DNA of 64,000 nucleotides, from NCBI GenBank assembly GCA_945643635.1, contig CALZFC010000248.1, positions 6,391,501-6,455,500 of the forward strand, given 5' to 3'. This document shows positions 8,695 to 20,958 of this stretch, piece by piece. Below the pieces are notes generated by a model. The model was not told the origin of the DNA. It did not search any database and saw nothing but the letters and a program-made list of their open reading frames with translations. The DNA is from Allodiplogaster sudhausi. Taxonomy: Eukaryota > Nematoda > Chromadorea > Rhabditida > Diplogasteridae. The position numbers and the translations under genes were made by a program. Position 1 is the first letter of the stretch. The number at the start of each line of letters is the position of its first letter.

Positions 8695-11600
8695 CTAAAG
8701 ATCGCGATGAACCACTGGCTCGCGATGGACGGCCGGCATTAGCTGTTTGCCGAGGGTGAGATGAGTGAGAAGGAAAAGGATCTCGAGAAGAATGATAGCC
8801 GAACAGCCGATGAAGAGACCGGAAAGGCCACCGAGGAAGCCGAGCATCGAGCCAAACTGGACAGTTTTCATTCTTTTATTGCTTTTTATGTCGTTAGTAG
8901 ATACATATGTATTTCAAAAAAAAAAATGTGACCATTTCTTCAAGGATAAGAGAGGAAATTAAAAGAAACCGACAGTCATAGAGAGCTCTTCAATTTCAAC
9001 GAACGAATCGATTCTGTCGAAGAATATGGAGACATCACTCTGAAAATGTTGGTTTGAATTTATTTGTTTATTAAGATCTAAAAGTGTTGTGCGTAGGATA
9101 AACATCTATTAATGCTGCGTGTTGCGCGGGGAAAAATTGAGTTCAACCATGCTGACCATGAGTGTGCAGTTGTTTTCGACGAAAAGTGTGCTGTTGCCAC
9201 TCGAATTATTCGGTGTGAAGCAGTGGTCAGGCAAATCAGGCAACTGCAAAGAATTTTGAAAGAATATAAAACATCCAGCAGTTTCCTTTTGTGCTATGAC
9301 GAAAAGAGCGACACTGAAAGTCTGTTTGCCATAAAAACATTGAAAACATGCTGTTATCATAACTTGTGTTTAGCGTATGACTCCTGGAAGATTTTCGCAG
9401 TGAAGCTGTTGGCATGGCAGGGCGGAGGGCACTTGCATTCAGGCCATCCTGAAGGATCTCCGCGGGTGATGAGGAGTGCAGCAATACATTCGACTGAAGG
9501 AAAAACATTCGTAGGCATTTCAATCGATTAATTGTTGCGCAAATAAGTGAAGATTCATATGGATGATGAGATCCATGAGAAGATGAGAAGATGATAATGA
9601 AAAGATATCAATTCTAACCCTTCCGGAAGCTGCACGGCGGCACTCCCTTCTTCCTCACGTACGTAATATCCATACAGCCGCATTCAGCATAAACGGCGTC
9701 TTGATAACAAGAACGGAAACATCCCTCAAGCATAACGGATGTTTCCGCTCTTGCAACCATCTCTTATGTGATGAGCATATGGGCTCTTCAGGAATATCTT
9801 GCGAGTATTTATGAAGATTTGAGACATCAACTCCCTGCTCACATCAATTGAATAGTCAAAGTCAAAGTAGAACGGTTGCACTTCAGATTTGTCACGCACG
9901 CACTTCTTGCTGCTTCCTCGGTAAGCAGTGTACATATGCTAGAAACGGTTTTGTATTTCCCTTTTCGATCGTAATAAAGAATAATGTCTACATAATCTCT
10001 AATAAGGATACTTCATCACAAACCTCTGTCAAAAGGATTGTCGTTTTGGTTCCTGGAAAAAGACTAATTCCTTTGCTCTCAGCGAAGACACCATGAGTAG
10101 CTGGGAATACATATATTATTTATCTAGATTTAGTGTGTTAATATATTTTAACTATCTTAAATTTTTACAACAAAAAAGGTTGAAAAAACTTGCAAGGATG
10201 AATGAACACGTTGACACCCGTTGTCTCAGACCAGATTGCTTGCTCGGCGCCTTGTGCGTTTACCGTTGCATGTAGACCTTGAAAACGAAAAATTATGTAT
10301 GTTTTCAAATTTTTTCGGTAATCATCCTTCTTTAAAAATACTGTCATCGTATTTCCAATAACAAATATGTCTCTTTCCTGCTCAAAAAATTGAGCTGTTG
10401 AAGTAGAAATTGTGATGCCTAAGTCTTCGTCGACATCTCCTTGTCGTTTCGTGCGGTTGTGGACGAAAACATAGCAGTTGCCGAGGTAAGGGTCGTGGCG
10501 CATTTCAAATGAGGTCCTGAATAAAAAAAGTTTTTGCAATTATTCTTTCAAGCCCTTATTGTTTTCGGAATGCTTATTTACCCCACTAAATGCCCTGACG
10601 TACTCAATGTCCAGTGCTGTTGCACCGAATGTCGCGTCGGCGATAAGATCTCTGAGCGTCCAACTCAAGCCGGGTCGTTTTTCGTCGGTGACGCGGCTTA
10701 GCATGGCCGGCAGAGACGATGTAAAGACGGCAGGCGATGCTTTTCCACTCGAAACCATCTGTAGATATGATTATATCGTCATAGGTTATTTTGAGAGTAA
10801 TTACATATGTATTAGGTAATATGAACTGACATCAAGCACGGATTTAACGTAATCGTTTAGATACATTTCACCAACGAGTGCAAGCGTTTTCTTAGCTACA
10901 AAGGACTACAATAGCATCAGTGTTTTATCATTTATATTTCCGACTCGTTGACAATTTCTTTGCTTTCCAAAACAAATGCGCCAACCGGTGCTGCAACTTT
11001 CTCCTGTGTAATTTGCAGAGCAGAAGCATAGACGTTGCCCATTCGTTTCTTCACATATTGCGTTCGAATCCACGGTTTGACAGCTGGAACAATTTGAATG
11101 TTCCTCTTTATTCAATGCATTTCCTCCTTAAGCAACTCTTTCAGGTGCAAAGACTCGCCTGTTTGGAATGAATCGCCCGTTTGCCGTCTTGTAGGGCCCG
11201 CACAGCCCGGTCTGGCTGTAAAATAGCGAAATTATTTTTTGCATTCATTTCACCGTTGCTATCGAGAACGTTGTCGAAGTTGGCCTTGTGGAAGGTGTCA
11301 TTGGGCTGCCGCAACAGAGCGGCACTCCGGTCGGCATGCACGCCGTGGCCTCTGAGACCGAAGCTTGAAGTGTGTGAACTGGAAAAAAATTGATCAATTA
11401 TATCTCGTGTACCAACGATACGCAAGGTTTTTTTTTTAGGATTTGTCAAGTTTTGCCTAACCATCGGTGCAATAAATGTCGTGAACATCGACAACTGGAG
11501 GCGAGTTCGGAGAGCAGACCTCTGTCAAAATGCCACCTCGCAAGATGCCAGCGGCACTGTTGGCCCCCAACGCATACTCAGTGCCACCACCCTGCGCAGA

Positions 11601-12366
11601 AAGAAACAAGAACCACTTCAGCGTAGATCAGTCGAACGTAGATGCTTACGTCTTTAAAGTCAAGCGCGCCCTTATAGCAAGATATGACAACCGCACACTG
11701 CTGGCCCACAGATAAGTCAAAGGTGAATTTGGCATGCGGGTAGCTGCTGTCATTAAAAGAGAATCTCCCGTCTTTGCAGTACGGATTGCCGCCCTGGAAG
11801 AAAGATAAAGGCATTCCTTTTATTACATCAAATGTAAGTGTTATAGCGATATGAAAATAAGCCGTCTTTGCATGGCCTTGTAGGTGCCTACAAAATGCAA
11901 GATAAACCATAAAGAAAACGTAATGTGTGATAATAAAAGCCAATTATATCAAGCTTGTTCTCAGAATTGCTCGTATTGTGCAAAAATGAACTTACTTACC
12001 GAGGCCATTGACGTCGTCGCGGAAGCAGTCGTTGTGGTTGTGGATGGTGCCGCAGCAGTCGTTGTGGTTGTGGTCGGTGCCGGAGCCATCGTTCTGGGTC
12101 CGGCACCACGTGCTGGAGTAGTCGTTGAGGGTTCAGCAGGAGGTGCTCTAGTAGTCGCTGAGGGTGCGGGAGGAGGCGCTGTGCTCGTGTTTTCTACTGC
12201 AGCGGTCGTTGGGTATCCCTCGATTTCCTAATTAGAAGATTCGTAATGTTTCATATATATGGCCTACACAAAGCCTTTTCGAATCTCTAACCATGCCATA
12301 AACGAAAGGCGGTCGAAGCAAGGTCAAAATCACGAAGATTACAAAGGCTTTTACTGAATGACGCAT
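8695..12366 (-). CDS. EGAS-like DEG/ENaC channel subunit with EGF-like and mucin-like regions (multi-exon)
   Basis: A subunit of the degenerin/ENaC cation channels at the cell surface. Exons along the minus strand: 12292-12366 (signal peptide, start MRHSVKAFVIFVIL); 12000-12227 (76 residues, Thr/Pro/Ala-rich); 11650-11793; about 11490-11591; about 11230-11380; an EGF-like piece near 10990-11110 (CSSCQTVDSNAIC, then CFCSANYTGESC). The channel part follows: DPYLGNCYVF near 10470, SETTGVNVFIH near 10220, SLFPGTKTTILLTE near 10040, GCFRSCYQ with CGC near 9700, a CKCPPPCHANSF exon at 9364-9493, 9148-9243, 8974-9039 and the last exon 8695-8856. The last exon holds the second membrane segment (FGSMLGFLGG, then GLFIGCSAIILLEI) and ends at TAG 8695-8697. 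EGF plus ASC domains on one chain is the nematode EGAS arrangement. A classical cytoplasmic N-terminus with a first membrane segment was not found before the EGF part, and some exon joins (near 9360, 10400 and 11300) do not keep phase by eye, so small exons are missed or the gene is damaged. Confidence 0.75.
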
Positions 12367-12429
12367 CCTGTCAGCTTCCGTTTTCGACCTGGTCGAGTGC
12401 CAGAATAAAGTTGGTTTGGCTGTCTGCTA

Positions 12430-14800
12430 AGGTCTATGACAGGCGTTTTCAGTGCTTTCAGCTCCTTACAAATGTTGAAGATCGGGATGCATGATCTATT
12501 CAAACGCTGCTCTTGTCTCTGCCTATGATCTCTCCTCTCTCTCTTCTCTTGTTATGCTCAACATTTTCGATCTCTTGGCAGCCTCTTGAATGTCAGAGTA
12601 TAGTCGGTTAAGCTCTTTGCTAGAGTCTATGACAGTCGCTTTCAGAGTTTTACGCCTTTTGTTCAAATGGCGAAGAAGCGAAATGACCTATTCAAACTCT
12701 GCTTTTTCCTTTGCTTCTATCTCTTCTCTTGTTATACTCAACATCTGAGTAACCAGCTTCAGTTCCTCTTCCAAGTTGTGGTCTTGTCCGGTACAGCTTC
12801 CACAGAGGTAGCAGTAACCTGGGAGACATATTGTTCTCAGCTAACTTGCTTTGGTCGGTGATGCAGGCTGGTTTTTGTTTGCATTTACATCTTGGCGGGT
12901 GCAAAGGTCAGCCACATTCACCCGAACTGACGAGGTAAAGATGTCGTTGTGGTTGTGGTACATAGGCGCTGGAGCAGTCATTGATGGTATGGGAGGTGTA
13001 GTAGGATTCGTTAAAGCCGATGTTGTCGTTGTGCCGCTGCCACACTGTGGGACTCCTGTATCCCAATCTCATCGATAACCAGGCCAGAAGCAAATGGCAG
13101 TCGACTTTTGCTCATAATCGCGAAAGTAGCTGAGGCTTTAACTATGTGATGCATCGTATTCACCAAGAATCAGCTCACCATCGGCGATCTTCCGTATCAA
13201 CATACTCGTTGGCTATTGAATGCCAGAGCTAGACCTTATGGCTTTTTGCCAGCGGTGAAGAAGCGGAATTCATGACCTATTCAAACTCTTCTCTTGTCTC
13301 TGCCTCATTCTTCGCTTGTTATGCTCAAAGTTTCAACAAGCGGCTTCAGTTCCTCTTCCAATTTGTGGTTTCGTCCGGTGCAGGTTCTATAGAGAAGGCA
13401 GTAACCTGGGAGATATTTTCCTTTCTCATCAAACATGCAGTGCCACGAGGTCGGCCGGTGGTGCATGCGTATATTTGCTTGCATCTGCATTCTGGCTGGT
13501 GCAAAGGTCAGCCTCATTCACCGGAACTGAGGAGGTAAAGCTGTCGTTGTAGTTGTGGTTGGTGTTGGAATAGGCATTGTGGGTGTGGGAGGTGTAGGAT
13601 GATTCGTCAAAGCCGATGTTGTCGTTGTGCCGCTGCCACACTGCGGCACCCCTGTATGGACGCACGCGTCGCCGACCGTCTCATCGACAGCGGAGGTACT
13701 GCAATTTGCTTGCCACCGAATAAGCTCGTCGAATATTGAAAAGGATCATGCTCAAATCGCGGCTACAAAGTCTACAAGTTGCTGGATGCTGTTTTTATGA
13801 TATGATCGTGCTTGGAGCGCCAAATTGTGGCGAGATCGCAAATTGTAGGCGTATTGGTCGAGCATCCATTGCTCAATACGGCACCACTTTGCATTCCAGT
13901 AACACTATTAGCCACCGCGGGTTTTTGTTCCCCGAAGAAGTTCATTGTCATGCCCAATGACTCTCGCCTCTAACAAGAGATTACTTTACTAAAGGAGATG
14001 CACCGCCACTATATCAAGACGCTACGATTTCGAAAATCTGTTCCGTTAGTCAAGTCAAAGTTGCATCTGTTTTCTGATTTGCCAGTCGAGGTTTTGAGTT
14101 TTTTTGCGATGCTATCATTGTGCGTTTCCGTTAATAAAGCAATTCGATGAAAATCGTCAACGATTGATGCTTGTGGTTATAATCGCATTTCAAGCCTAAA
14201 TTGATTATGTAATTATCTTATTTATGAGAACGACACAAAGCGTTGCTTCCAAATCTCATCGATAGCCAGGCCGGAAACAAACGGTAGTCGACTAACATAT
14301 GCTAATAATCAGAGGTAGCGTTTATTGTGTGATGCATCGAATTCACCAAGAATCAGCTCAGCATTGGCTATCTTCAGTTTCAACATGCTCGTTGACAAAT
14401 GAATGCCAGAGCTAGTCCCTATGCTAGGGACTTTCAGTGTTTTCAGCTTTTTGCAAGCGGTGAAGAAGCGGAATGCATGTGACCTATTCAAATTCTTCTC
14501 TTGTCTCTGCCTCACTCTTCTCTTGTTATGCTCAACATTTCAGCAAGCGGCTTCAGTTCCTCTTCCAAGTTGTGGCCTCGTCTGATGCCGCTTCTATTGA
14601 GATGGAAGTAACCCGGGAGACATTTTGCTTTCTCCGCAAACATGCAGTGTCACGAGGTCAGCAGGTGGTGCATGCGGATATTTGCTTGCATCTGCATCCT
14701 CTCTGGTGCAAAGGTCGAACTCATTCGCCCGAACTGAGTAGGCAACCCCGTCACAGCTCAAAATTCATCAACATGCCTTTACCATCTAATCGACTATGAG
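12430..14800 (-). repeat. Tandem degenerate copies of the 5' region of the EGAS-like gene
   Basis: Three related blocks share the same sequence order: about 12,660-13,100, 13,255-13,680 and 14,230-14,790. Each has a segment with TTGTTATGCTCAA, then CAGTTCCTCTTCCAA and a region near TTTGCTTGCAT. Two contain minus-strand Thr/Pro-rich coding-like sequence (GSGTTTTSALTNPTTPPIP at about 13,000-13,050) that resembles the Thr-rich second exon of the neighbouring channel gene. Only short frames remain. I read them as partial tandem duplications, not as working genes. The frame at 13772-13957 (minus) belongs to no family I know. Confidence 0.55.
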
Positions 14801-15476
14801 ATAAGCGTAGAGTATAAAATTCACTTAGTCGTTTATTAACTTGTAGGGTGTATTTCTTACTTTTTTGTAAAGATATTGTCGTGATTGTTTTATTGTTAGA
14901 CATATCGAAGAACTATTCGATTGCTTCGATTAATCATACAATCTATAATCTATATCGAGTAATCCTGCATTTTTCACAAAGAAAAAAAGTACTAATTTTT
15001 ATGCACGTTCTGAACATCACGTGGATGATTTCTTGAATATGTGCTAATATGAGCTTCTTCTTTTGAGGAATAAAAAAAGCAATATCGATGAAAGCATTGA
15101 GAAGAAGAAAAAGAGGTAAAAAAAACTCTAATTGTAAGATCTGCTGAAAGGGTGATCTTCTAAATTCTCAATCAAAAGTTCTTTGAACAATGGTACCGAC
15201 AACAAGATTCACCGACATTTCTAATCTATTCTCGTGAACTAGTCTCAATAATCAACAGTTACTTCATAGGAGAATAATACTCAAACCCTTGAAATATCTA
15301 GATCCCCAGAACGAAGACAATATGTGAGCCTTTCAAGGGCACACAGCAACAAGTTTATTACTTGTACAGAGAATGAATAAACACAACAATATGAAATAAA
15401 AGTCATATATGCTGGTTTTATGACTAAAATAGATAATAGCGTGAATCTAACGATGCTACGTTCTGTTCAGAGCTGA
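14801..15476. other. AT-rich intergenic stretch
   Basis: Between the egas-like repeats and the 3' end of LINE 2. No coding or repeat structure recognised. Confidence 0.4.
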
Positions 15477-15711
15477 GATTTATTTATTTATTGCACATCA
15501 ATTAATAAGAAAATCAATGTGTCAACACATGGAAAAGATCTAGAGAAGATCACGAGACTATTAACAGGTATGGGGAATGAATCAAAGAGTGAACCGGAGC
15601 AGGAGTATGAACCGGTGGTATGATATTTACTAGCATGATATTGATAGGGGATGGGGGGGAGGGTCTAGAAGAGTATTTAATGGAATGGGCTCTAGATAGA
15701 TCACATATCAG

Positions 15712-18535
15712 TCACTCTAACAATGTCAAGCTGAGACAACAGTTGAGTATTAATCCTAGCTCTTGCGAGAAGTAGAGATGGAGCCGATACAAATGTGGCA
15801 GTGAATACCATCTAGCAGTTCTATATGCAAAAGAGTGGAAAAGGATATTGATCCTAGTAGTTGGAATGTAGAACGCGAACGTGCTGGTCCTACCATTACT
15901 AGGCTTGAACTTACAAAAACGGCTGATCGGCACATCAACAAGCAGTTTCATAATTTTAAAAGTGAACAGTAAATCTAACGAAATGCGCCGAAAATAGAGT
16001 GAGGTCAATGAAAACGACAGTAGTCGAATAGGATAAGAGGGGACCGCGGTGTCCACAGAACTACGAAGACAACGACTAAATAGGAGACGAGTAAACACTT
16101 TCTGAACTTTTTCGATTTCTCTAATCATCATGACCTTGAACGGAGACCAAACTTGGCTAGCAAACTCAACAATTGGCAGTACAAAGCATTTGTAACATTT
16201 TACATACATAGACGCTGTTCTAGTTTTTAAAGTTCTGAAAATTGCATATACAACACGAAGAGCCTTTCTAACGGTAAGAGAAACATGAATTTTGAATGAG
16301 AGGTCAGGATCAATGAAAAGGCCAAGGTCGCGTACTGCTTCAGTCACCGGGGGAACAGGGGATCGAGAGGGCAAAATAGGCTGACCGGGAGAGGGATTTG
16401 AAATTGATGAGAGGTCGAGAGATGGTGGCACAAAATCAAGGAAATAAGTTAACTTTGGGTTTCTTTTACCAAGGTGGAGGACTGAGCACTTTTTGTGGGC
16501 TATTGAAAGTTGCCATTTACAACAGAATTCCTGTATAATAAAAAATGCTTTAGCAAGTTGGCAATGTGCAATGGGCTGGGAGAGGAGATCGAAGGAGGCA
16601 AAGATCTTGAGATCGTCGGCGAACATCATCGGTCGAACGAGTGCGAGATGGTCCAACTCTCTCGGCAGGTCGGACACGTATGTATATACTGAAAAGCAGA
16701 GGAGCGAGAACGGATCCTTGAGGCACCCCAGAAGTTGTAAAGAAGATACTCGAGAGAGTACTATTAACTCTTACCCGGAAACTTCTACCCTCTAAGAAAG
16801 ATTGCAGCCAATTATATAGATTACCGCGTAGGCCAAGACAGTTAAGTTTGAAAAGAAGCTTTCGTATACATACCGTATCAAATGCCTTAGCAAAATCTAT
16901 GTATAATACATCAACAGAATTCCCATTGGCCACTTCTTGTATCCAATTTTGAGTGGACTCTAATAGATTAGTGATAACTGATCTCCTTTCGCGAAAACCG
17001 TGTTGACATTCCGGGAGTATATTGAATCGTTTACACCACTTTTCCAATCTTGGCTTTATACAGCGCTCCATAATTTTAGCAGGAGCAGGAGATATGGTGA
17101 TGGGGCGGAAATCAGCGGGGTGAGACGGTCGCGGAACCTTATTAATAGGGACAACAATTCCTTCACGCCATATCGGTGGTACACTGCCCAAGGAGAGAGA
17201 GAAATTGAAAATATAACTAAGCGGCTCGCAGAGGGAAAGGGCACATTTCTTGTAAATAATAGGAGGGATCCCTTCGGAAGATACGGAACACGAAGACTTA
17301 AGACGCTTGAGGGAGTACTGAACTTGCTGCGGCATTATGATAAAGTCAGACAACGAGTGATCATTACTGGTATAAAAAGAATGGGAAAGTCCGTCGTGAA
17401 AACGCTGGCAAAGTAAGACGCAATGGCTTCAGCTTTGTAAAAGTCTGAGTTAAGTATTCTATCAGAGAGCTTAAGAAAACCTATTTTGGGAGATCTCTTA
17501 AGGCGCGCGGAAACATAGGTCAGAAGCCCAGCAGTTGAACCAAGCAAACGGGACTCGCAACTGCGAACATACTTTTCAATGTTATTACGCAACTTACTGC
17601 AAACACGATCGTATTCAATGCGCACAGGAGCACAATTAATTTTGCTAAACAGACGGTTTTTATGCAAAATAATATGTGAGGTGGGTATTTATCTTGGGTA
17701 GCCAATTTACGCTTAACTGGTGTGAACTGTCCGATGAAGAACAAAAGGACTGTGAGAAAACGATCGTAGAGATCATTAATATCAGAGTAATTATCAAAGC
17801 ACGATACCCACTCGACAGCAGAAAGAGCAGAGGACAAGTGTTCAAAATTGCAGCGCTTAAAGTCATAAGAAGGCTCATAGAATGGTTGCAGAAAGACATG
17901 GAAAATGATACGGAAGAGTGGTCAGATGATGCAAATGGAGCGGTAACTGTGCAGTTAGAAACAAGGCCGGGAGAAGCTGCTACAATGTCCAAGATATGAG
18001 AAGCGTGCGTAGGAGAAAGGACATGTTGGGTAAACTCGAGATCTGATATGAGGTCAGCTAGTCTTTTATTTTGCCCGATGCAATTAGAAGTGTTCTTCCA
18101 ATCGACAGAAAAATTTAGGTCGCCACAGAGGAGGGAAGAATATGGGACAGTCAAAAGCTCAGAAATGGATTCAAAGAATTGGTCATTCGCAGCTGCGCAT
18201 ACATTATGGGGACGGTAGGCAACAACTAACCGCACACACTCAGTGTAAGTTAGCGAATGTATATCTACAGCCAGAATATCACATAGTGATGAGTCATGAA
18301 AATCAACCGAGCAAATGGACAAAGAATTATGGAAAATTATAGCAACCCCACCGCCGCGTTTTGCAGAACGATCTTTACGTAAAATGCTATAAGGGAGATT
18401 AAGCAAAAGTTCAGAGTCTACTACTTTAGAGCTAAGCCAAGTCTCGCAAATCATGAGAATGGAAGGACGAAAAACGCTTAAATAAGTGTGCAGATCAGGA
18501 AGTTTGTTCACTATACAGCGGGCATTAAACAAGAT
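15712..18535 (-). pseudogene. LINE 2 ORF2: endonuclease plus reverse transcriptase, frameshifted
   Basis: Four overlapping frames together make one ORF2. 17660-18532 is the endonuclease (LFNARCIVNKL, ETWLSS, GDLNFSVDW, ending near SSDHSSVSFS). 17335-17667 is the linker. 16550-17353 is reverse transcriptase (IDFAKAFD, GVPQGSVLAPLLF). 15712-16677 holds the catalytic FADDLKIF and the C-terminal region (CFVLPIVEFASQVWSP). Frames change near 17,665, 17,345 and 16,670, so no full-length enzyme can be made. Confidence 0.8.
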
Positions 18536-18561
18536 GCAAGAAAGCGAGGAGGGGCCTGGCT

Positions 18562-18908
18562 CTACTGGTTTCCCTGTCTGAGGGGAGAGGAATCAGCTTC
18601 ATTTCCATCGGGTGGGGCAACAGGAATTGGAGGAGCCTCAGTCAGCCGGCGGCGACCGGCGATCTCTGACTTACGCCAGAGCTCCATCCTGTACACCACC
18701 CATCCAGCAGTTGCATCTTGCTTGTTCAACTGAGATGCATGTGTTCGGAGCTGACTCCACTTTTTCCTCTCCTCCAATGTCATACTCCTTCGCACGAACA
18801 CGTTGCGCCAATCAGGCAGGTCCCGAAGGAGCCTGCCGTTTCTCAGTGCGGTGAGCAGATGACTCCTTGTAGGCAGAGTCACCTTCACCAGACGGGCGCG
18901 GCCCATCC
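18562..18908 (-). pseudogene. LINE 2 ORF1, C-terminal part
   Basis: It contains MGRARLVKVTLPTRSHLL and VFVRRSMTLEERKKWSQLR, the RRM-like core signature (RPR-LKV followed by VRRSLT-EER) seen in ORF1 proteins of CR1/Jockey-type elements. These bind the element RNA. The N-terminal half was separated by insertion of the LTR element at 18,908/18,909. The frame ends just before the endonuclease of ORF2. Confidence 0.65.
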
Positions 18909-20034
18909 TGTAGAACCGTGGTGTATAAAGATCTATTTCTTTAACGCGCGGCTATTTGGCTCGTTTCATGTGCGGGCGCGTAAAACTGCGTAAGCTTGCA
19001 CTTTTCTATATGCAGTGCGTGGGAAGCGCGCTTGAATGTAGCCCAGACAGGGTGAGGAATGTAAGATATTGGACGATATGGTGAGATGCATAGAATGAGA
19101 GCTTGGCTGCGCGCCTAGCTGCAGGCCGGTTTTTTACCGTATCGCCCGCTTAGGTCTAGAGAGAGCGAACGAGAGAGATATTGAGAGAGAATAGTGCATA
19201 TATGTACATAGCTTCGGAATTATGAATACCGTGTGCTCTCGGGCGAAGGAATGTTATATAAATGTACGCGAAATGATAACAAATATAAGTAGAGAATCGA
19301 AAAAAAAATATGTATATGACGGGAATTAAGTTTCCGTGTACTCCGGGAGTGTTGGAGATGGCTGGCTGCCCCGAGGAAGTGGGTAAGGGAGGGTAGATAT
19401 GTATATTGGGACATTACAAAATTATTGCAAACATGTATATTAAAATATTTAGAAACTTATTTGATCATAGAATTTGAGGAGAGAGTGATGTCTAATGCAT
19501 GCTGCGCCTATTCGAGGAACTCTTATCTATTATAAATGCGGCGTTCTAGCCTCTCCACTCTTCGCCTTGACAAACGGAGTACAATAAAAGGAAAGTCCAT
19601 GGAGTTAATTTTACTTTACATTATTTCTCGCGTCGCTCTAGAGGAGGTGGAGAGGTCAGCCATTTGCGAGCTCGCGGAGCATGCCAATCCTACTGATTGC
19701 TGCCCTGTCTTATATTATTCTTTCTTCTTCCCCCTACTTCGGTTGCCCATGCGCGCTGTCTAAATGCCGCGATTACACAAATGATTCTTTTTCTTTCTGT
19801 TTGGGGGCAGCACGCAGGTTCCTCGCAACTAAAGCAAAATTTGCCGCTTAATTTGCGAAAAATAAACTATTCCAAGCGGATTAAAATATCGTATACAGTA
19901 TTACTGGCCCTAGGCGCAACCAAGCATTTGGGGCGACTGACACCTGACGCGTCGCTGGCGTCGTCGACGGGCTCTCATCTCCTTTCGAGGATCTCCTGCA
20001 GTTGAGCAGTTGAAGGATCTCCCCGGGACCTCCA
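18909..20034 (-). repeat. Extra leader copy plus 17-bp LTR remnant beyond the 3' LTR
   Basis: 20034-18926 repeats the 5' leader (30623-29515) without visible change. It then joins abruptly to 17 bp identical to the end of the LTR (18909-18925), followed by the target duplication. This is what is left if a tandem LTR-internal-LTR array lost most of its second unit. Small open frames here (for example 19536-19763, and its twin at 30125-30352) are duplicated leader sequence without coding character. Confidence 0.8.
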
Positions 20035-20308
20035 TGTAGAACCGTGGTGTAGTTACTTATGTATAGTAGGCAGGGAGACGGGGATTAATATATATCTTTA
20101 TCTTACATATCATAAAGCATGATGATACTATATAAATACGGGGGAAGGAGGGCAGAGCCCGGGACAGCCGCCTGGTGAGGTGGTTCTCTCCGCCCTCTCG
20201 TGTCAGTCAGCGCTAGCCGCTCCGTCCCGTCAGGGGCGGGGCGACCAGCGCAGACCGGTTGCACTTTGGCTCACCCGGGGCTATGACAGCTCACCCGGGG
20301 CTATGACA
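20035..20308 (-). repeat. 3' LTR (274 bp)
   Basis: Same sequence as 30624-30897, including the duplicated 20-bp start. It is preceded on the minus strand by a purine-rich tract (GGTGGTGGGGA, 20309-20319), the expected plus-strand primer. Unusually it is followed by its own primer-binding site and leader. Confidence 0.85.
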
Positions 20309-20491
20309 TCCCCACCACCGAAAAGAGCGGTCCCTCGCTCTGTAAACACAATTCACCTTTAAATCAGTCCACCGTTGTTAGTGTGCAGTGTGCATAGTAT
20401 GGTATTGAACGATTATAGCAAATTTATTTTTTACATTAATGACATCAACATAACAATATCGTCAAATGGCTAACATTATCACAGATGGTCG

Positions 20492-20920
20492 TTACTTCTC
20501 TCGTTTAAAAAACTGGGATGCCTCCTCTCGCCTGGCTTTATCCAGTTCCTGGCGTTTTCCCACCTCGTAAATCCTCTCGTATAAGGCTGCCTCCCGTTCG
20601 ATGTGACCGTTGCGCATCTCGTGCATGTCGTCTCGCATTCTGTCGGCGCGGCGCTCGTGGTCCCACAATGTGACTTCGAGTGCGCACTCATGATGTTGAT
20701 GTTCCCGCCGCTTTGTGTCGCTGTACTCCAGCTCTCTGCGGAGGTCGCTGCAACGTCTGGCAGACTCCTGGTAGGCAGTGCACCAGCCTTCCTGGTCCAT
20801 CTTTGTGTCGGCGAGTTCTTTCCTGAGAGCGGCGACTTCTTCCAGCAGCCTTTCGCCAGCGAGATCGATTGCGTAGTTCTGTAGATAGGCGAGGTGTTCT
20901 GGCACAGGGAAGTCAGACAT
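20492..20920 (-). CDS. Accessory coiled-coil ORF between pol and 3' LTR
   Basis: 142 residues, highly charged and almost free of Pro and Gly after residue 10. Heptad-like repeats of Leu, Ala and charged residues run across its length (LLEEVAALRKELADTK, then a region rich in Arg, Glu and His). A long coiled coil is likely. It lies where errantiviruses usually carry env, but it has no signal peptide or membrane segment. The overlapping frame at 20479-20958 is a weaker shadow. The family is unknown; it could be a structural or regulatory accessory protein, or a captured host fragment. Confidence 0.55.
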   Translation of the reverse strand: MSDFPVPEHLAYLQNYAIDLAGERLLEEVAALRKELADTKMDQEGWCTAYQESARRCSDLRRELEYSDTKRREHQHHECALEVTLWDHERRADRMRDDMHEMRNGHIEREAALYERIYEVGKRQELDKARREEASQFFKREK

Positions 20921-20958
20921 GCTGCAAGCCGGTGGTCAGGGCGAAGTTGTCTGAGCAC

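Noticed and set aside
11884..12231. Val/Ala/Gly-rich 115-codon plus-strand frame
   Set aside because: Antisense of the Thr/Pro-rich exon of the channel gene.
18909..20308. A 1.4-kb LTR
   Set aside because: The direct repeat is 1.38 kb long, but the TG...CA ends, the primer-binding site and the purine tract show that the LTR is 274 bp and the rest is leader.
19536..20362. Small open frames duplicated at 30125-31185
   Set aside because: They lie in the LTR and leader and are identical only because those regions are duplicated; no coding character.
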